From Chloroflexota bacterium (lineage in GTDB: Bacteria; Chloroflexota; Anaerolineae; Aggregatilineales; Phototrophicaceae), in assembly GCA_003242205.1 (NCBI GenBank), contig QGUR01000221.1, positions 1 to 7,781 of the forward strand: a stretch of DNA of 7,781 nt, given 5' to 3'. The translations under genes were made by a program, and so were the position numbers. The notes under the pieces were generated by a model. The model ran no database searches and was not told the DNA's origin. It saw only the letters and a list, made by a program, of their open reading frames with translations. Each line of letters starts with the position of its first letter. Position 1 is the first letter of the stretch. Of the stretch, positions 5,737 through 7,781 are shown one piece after another.

Positions 5737-7029
5737 TTACCGGGCGTTTGCAACCGTGTCGCCATGCTGCGCGATGGCGTTCAGGGCGGCGACACGCTCG
5801 CCCAGCGCCGCTCCGGCGATCAGCAGATTGGCGACGCGCTCGGCGTCCGTCGCGCCTTCGTAAAGCCGCACAACGGTCGCACCTTCGCCGGATGGCGCAT
5901 CTGCCGCTGAAACAAATATGACCGCCGGAGCGTCGCTTGTGTCTGATGTCCCGGCAATGTCTGTTATCGCGACTTCAACTGCGCTGTCTGGAACCTGTTC
6001 GAGAATCGCTGTCACGGCAGCGCGCGCGCCCTCTCCGGCGACGCTGACCGCTTCCGGCCACGCCTCGATGACCACCTCAGCGCCGGAAGCGTCGATGACC
6101 GTTGTGGGGAACGCCGGATAGCGGTCGGGATACAGATAGGCAGCCACATCCTTCACGCCTTCGCCGATGAACTGGCTGACCGACGTCAGGTGCGCGTCGA
6201 AGGTCACATAGACGCGCTCGTTCTGCACGGCGGACAGTCCGGCAAAGGCCGGATTGTCGTAGAAAAGATCGACGAACGTCGGGTCCCACGGGGTCCAGCC
6301 CGTCAGCAGGATGACGTCCGGGTCCTGCTCGATGATGAACTCGTCGGACAGCGCGGCCAGTTGATCGATGCCCATCTCCGCCGCGACATCGACGCCGCCC
6401 GCCGCCGCGATGATTTCGGCGATGGTCGAATCGACGCCACTGGTGTAATTACCGGGCGTCAGGTAGAGCGCGCGCACCGGCTGATCGACGTCGCCCACCG
6501 CCTGCTGAACCGACTCAATCGCCTGGTCCATGCGCTCGATCTCTGCCTCCAGCGCCGCTTCCGCGCCCGTAGCGCGGCCAAGCAGGCGAATGTTCTCGCG
6601 CACAGGATCGAAGCCGACGGCGTAGGCGGTGGCAAAGACGGTCAGGCCGGCGTCGCGCAGTTGCTGGATGGTTTCGGGCGCGGTGAAGCTGGCGACAAAC
6701 ACCAAATCCGGCTCAAGCGAGATGATCTGCTCGACATCATCCGATGACACGATGGCATTTTCGACCTCGCTCGCCAGCACGGCGACATTGCTGATGGCCG
6801 GGTCCTGCGCGAACGCCGTCACGGCGGCAAAACGCTCCGGGCCCAGAACGGGCAACAGCGTTTCATCGACGGCCAGACTGAGGCTGACGATACGCTGTGG
6901 CGGCGCTTCGATGGTGACATCCGTGCCCAGACCATCGGTCAGCGTGCGCGGCCAGTCACCTTCCTGTGCGCGGGCGGGAACGACCGCCAGCAGCACCAGT
7001 GCGATAAGCAGATAAAGCGTTCGTTTCAT
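5737..7029 (-). CDS. Substrate-binding protein of a FecCD-type ABC importer with C-terminal half-domain extension
   Basis: This exported protein captures the substrate (siderophore-iron, heme or a corrinoid) and delivers it to the permease. From the ATG at 7029 it has 430 residues. A signal peptide spans 1-21 (KR, hydrophobic core, cleavage likely after ARA). There is no lipobox Cys, so it is not an obvious lipoprotein. The class III (TroA/FhuD/BtuF-like) domain spans about 26-305. It opens with TLTDGLGTDVTIEAPPQRIVS (29-49), and contains SLEPDLVFVAS (104-114) and the long linker helix after residue 165. Relatives usually end near 300-350 residues. Here 307-430 is extra and starts FPTTVIDASGAEVVIEAWPE, which repeats the N-terminal strand pair. 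I chose 7029 because AAGGA stands 8 bases before it; starts at 7038 and 7146 are also in frame. The permease stop is 34 bases upstream, so the genes are co-transcribed. Confidence 0.93.
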   Translation of the reverse strand: MKRTLYLLIALVLLAVVPARAQEGDWPRTLTDGLGTDVTIEAPPQRIVSLSLAVDETLLPVLGPERFAAVTAFAQDPAISNVAVLASEVENAIVSSDDVEQIISLEPDLVFVASFTAPETIQQLRDAGLTVFATAYAVGFDPVRENIRLLGRATGAEAALEAEIERMDQAIESVQQAVGDVDQPVRALYLTPGNYTSGVDSTIAEIIAAAGGVDVAAEMGIDQLAALSDEFIIEQDPDVILLTGWTPWDPTFVDLFYDNPAFAGLSAVQNERVYVTFDAHLTSVSQFIGEGVKDVAAYLYPDRYPAFPTTVIDASGAEVVIEAWPEAVSVAGEGARAAVTAILEQVPDSAVEVAITDIAGTSDTSDAPAVIFVSAADAPSGEGATVVRLYEGATDAERVANLLIAGAALGERVAALNAIAQHGDTVANAR

Positions 7030-7063
7030 GGCGTTCATCCTTATGTCTGTGGCGCGGGCTGCG

Positions 7064-7732
7064 CTAGAGCAGACGCGCGTTGCGGCGATACCGCCAGAGC
7101 AGGAACAGGAAGAACGGCCCTCCGAGCAAGCCGGTGATGACGCCAACCGGAACCTCCTGAAAGGTGATGAGCAGGCGGGCGACCGTATCGGCGGCGATCA
7201 GAAACGCCCCGCCGCCAAGCGCTGACGCTGGCAGCAGTACGCGGTGATCGGGCCCGACGATCAGCCGCAGCAGGTGTGGCACGACCAGACCGGCAAAGCC
7301 AATCGGCCCGGCGACGCTGACGCTGATGCCCGTCATCAACGCGACCAGCGCCAGCAGCAGGAACCGGGTGCGCGGTACGTTCGTGCCCAGCCCCTGCGCC
7401 GTTTCCTCGCCCAGCAGGAACAGGTTGAGGTCGCGGCTGTAGCCGAAAACCAGCCCGATGCACGCCAGCGTGGGCAACACCAGCACCAACACGTGTCGCC
7501 AGCCTCGTCCCGCCAGCCCGCCGACCAGCCAGTTCAGGATGACCTGTGCCTGTACCACCTCATCCGTTGCCAGCAGCAGGGTGGAGGTGACCGCGCCGAG
7601 GAAGGCGTTGAGGGCGGTTCCCGCCAGCAGCAGCGTCGTCACGTGCGCCCGCCCGCGTTCGAGCGACAGCAGATAGACGGCGGTCGCCGCCAGCAGCGCC
7701 CCGGCGAAGGCAAAAGCCGGGACGACCCACAC
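7064..7732 (-). CDS. FecCD-family ABC transporter permease, N-terminal part missing
   Basis: This is the membrane channel subunit of the importer. The 222 residues from the GTG at 7732 match the last two thirds of a BtuC/FecCD permease. They include TTLLLAGTALNAF (32-44), the ATPase-contacting GEETAQGLG (108-116), VAGPIGFAGLVVPHLLRLIVG (140-160) and PVGVITGLLGGPFF (195-208). Full family members have about 320-340 residues, so roughly 110, holding the first three helices and the LGISxGA region, are absent. The frame is open only back to 7753. A TGA at 7756-7754 stops it, and none of the three minus-strand frames to the window edge resembles the missing part. The gene is therefore frameshifted, interrupted or misassembled close to 7750, and the GTG at 7732 is simply the first possible start. 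Its stop TAG is 34 bases before the binding protein start. Confidence 0.88.
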   Translation of the reverse strand: MWVVPAFAFAGALLAATAVYLLSLERGRAHVTTLLLAGTALNAFLGAVTSTLLLATDEVVQAQVILNWLVGGLAGRGWRHVLVLVLPTLACIGLVFGYSRDLNLFLLGEETAQGLGTNVPRTRFLLLALVALMTGISVSVAGPIGFAGLVVPHLLRLIVGPDHRVLLPASALGGGAFLIAADTVARLLITFQEVPVGVITGLLGGPFFLFLLWRYRRNARLL

Positions 7733-7781
7733 GCCCGCGATCGAAAGACGGGGTCAAAAGGCGAAAACCGCCCGGTTTGCC

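Noticed and set aside
7030..7146. Upstream starts adding up to 39 residues to the binding protein
   Set aside because: They would put Ser/Cys-rich residues before a complete signal peptide and overlap the permease gene; the ATG at 7029 has a better ribosome-binding site.
7560..7757. 65-codon minus-strand frame at the right edge as the missing permease start
   Set aside because: Its translation (TPSFDRGRVGRPGF and on) shows no permease-like helix, and it overlaps the true frame.

Overview
The window is about 7.8 kb of GC-rich bacterial DNA with short intergenic gaps and ordinary Shine-Dalgarno sites. It shows no phage, transposase, CRISPR, rRNA or tRNA signal. Codon and protein style, a stand-alone receiver domain, a DUF1232-like mini membrane protein and a REP-like palindrome of the CCCCTCTCC type all suggest an uncultured Chloroflexota lineage (Anaerolineae-like). 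That assignment is inference; no marker in the window settles it.

Layout, left to right. Three genes read on the plus strand: the 3' part of an NAD-type isocitrate/isopropylmalate dehydrogenase (1-683), a single-domain response regulator (870-1244) and a small membrane protein (1322-1564). A strong bulged hairpin lies just in front of the small membrane protein. Its stop codon sits in a CTAG shared with the stop of the convergent gene. All remaining genes read on the minus strand. In transcription order from the right edge they are: a heme/cobalamin/siderophore-type ABC importer (FecCD permease 7064-7732, substrate-binding protein 5737-7029, ATPase 4873-5667); a four-helix membrane protein (4269-4754) followed by a clear intrinsic terminator (4186-4212); then rsmA (3247-4089) and two tandem paralogous membrane-anchored proteins of unknown function (2402-3169 and 1561-2391), the last two probably translated from one message.

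How the genes work together. Permease, binding protein and ATPase make one metal-chelate or corrinoid uptake system, and only its substrate is unknown. The ATPase is separated from the binding protein by a 12-bp-stem palindrome that may be a dispersed repeat or an mRNA stability element. rsmA modifies 16S rRNA in ribosome assembly; its link to the paralogous pair is positional only. The plus-strand genes are probably independent of one another.

The points most worth following are: (1) the binding protein carries a C-terminal extension that looks like a degenerate second copy of its own N-terminal lobe; (2) the permease has an in-frame stop 7 codons before the point where homology starts, so its first ~110 residues are missing or out of frame; (3) the two tandem paralogues share an uncharacterised soluble domain and an LSL(D/E)ELL tail; (4) the RNA hairpin before the small membrane protein; (5) the REP-like palindrome. 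I see no wholly new multi-gene system.
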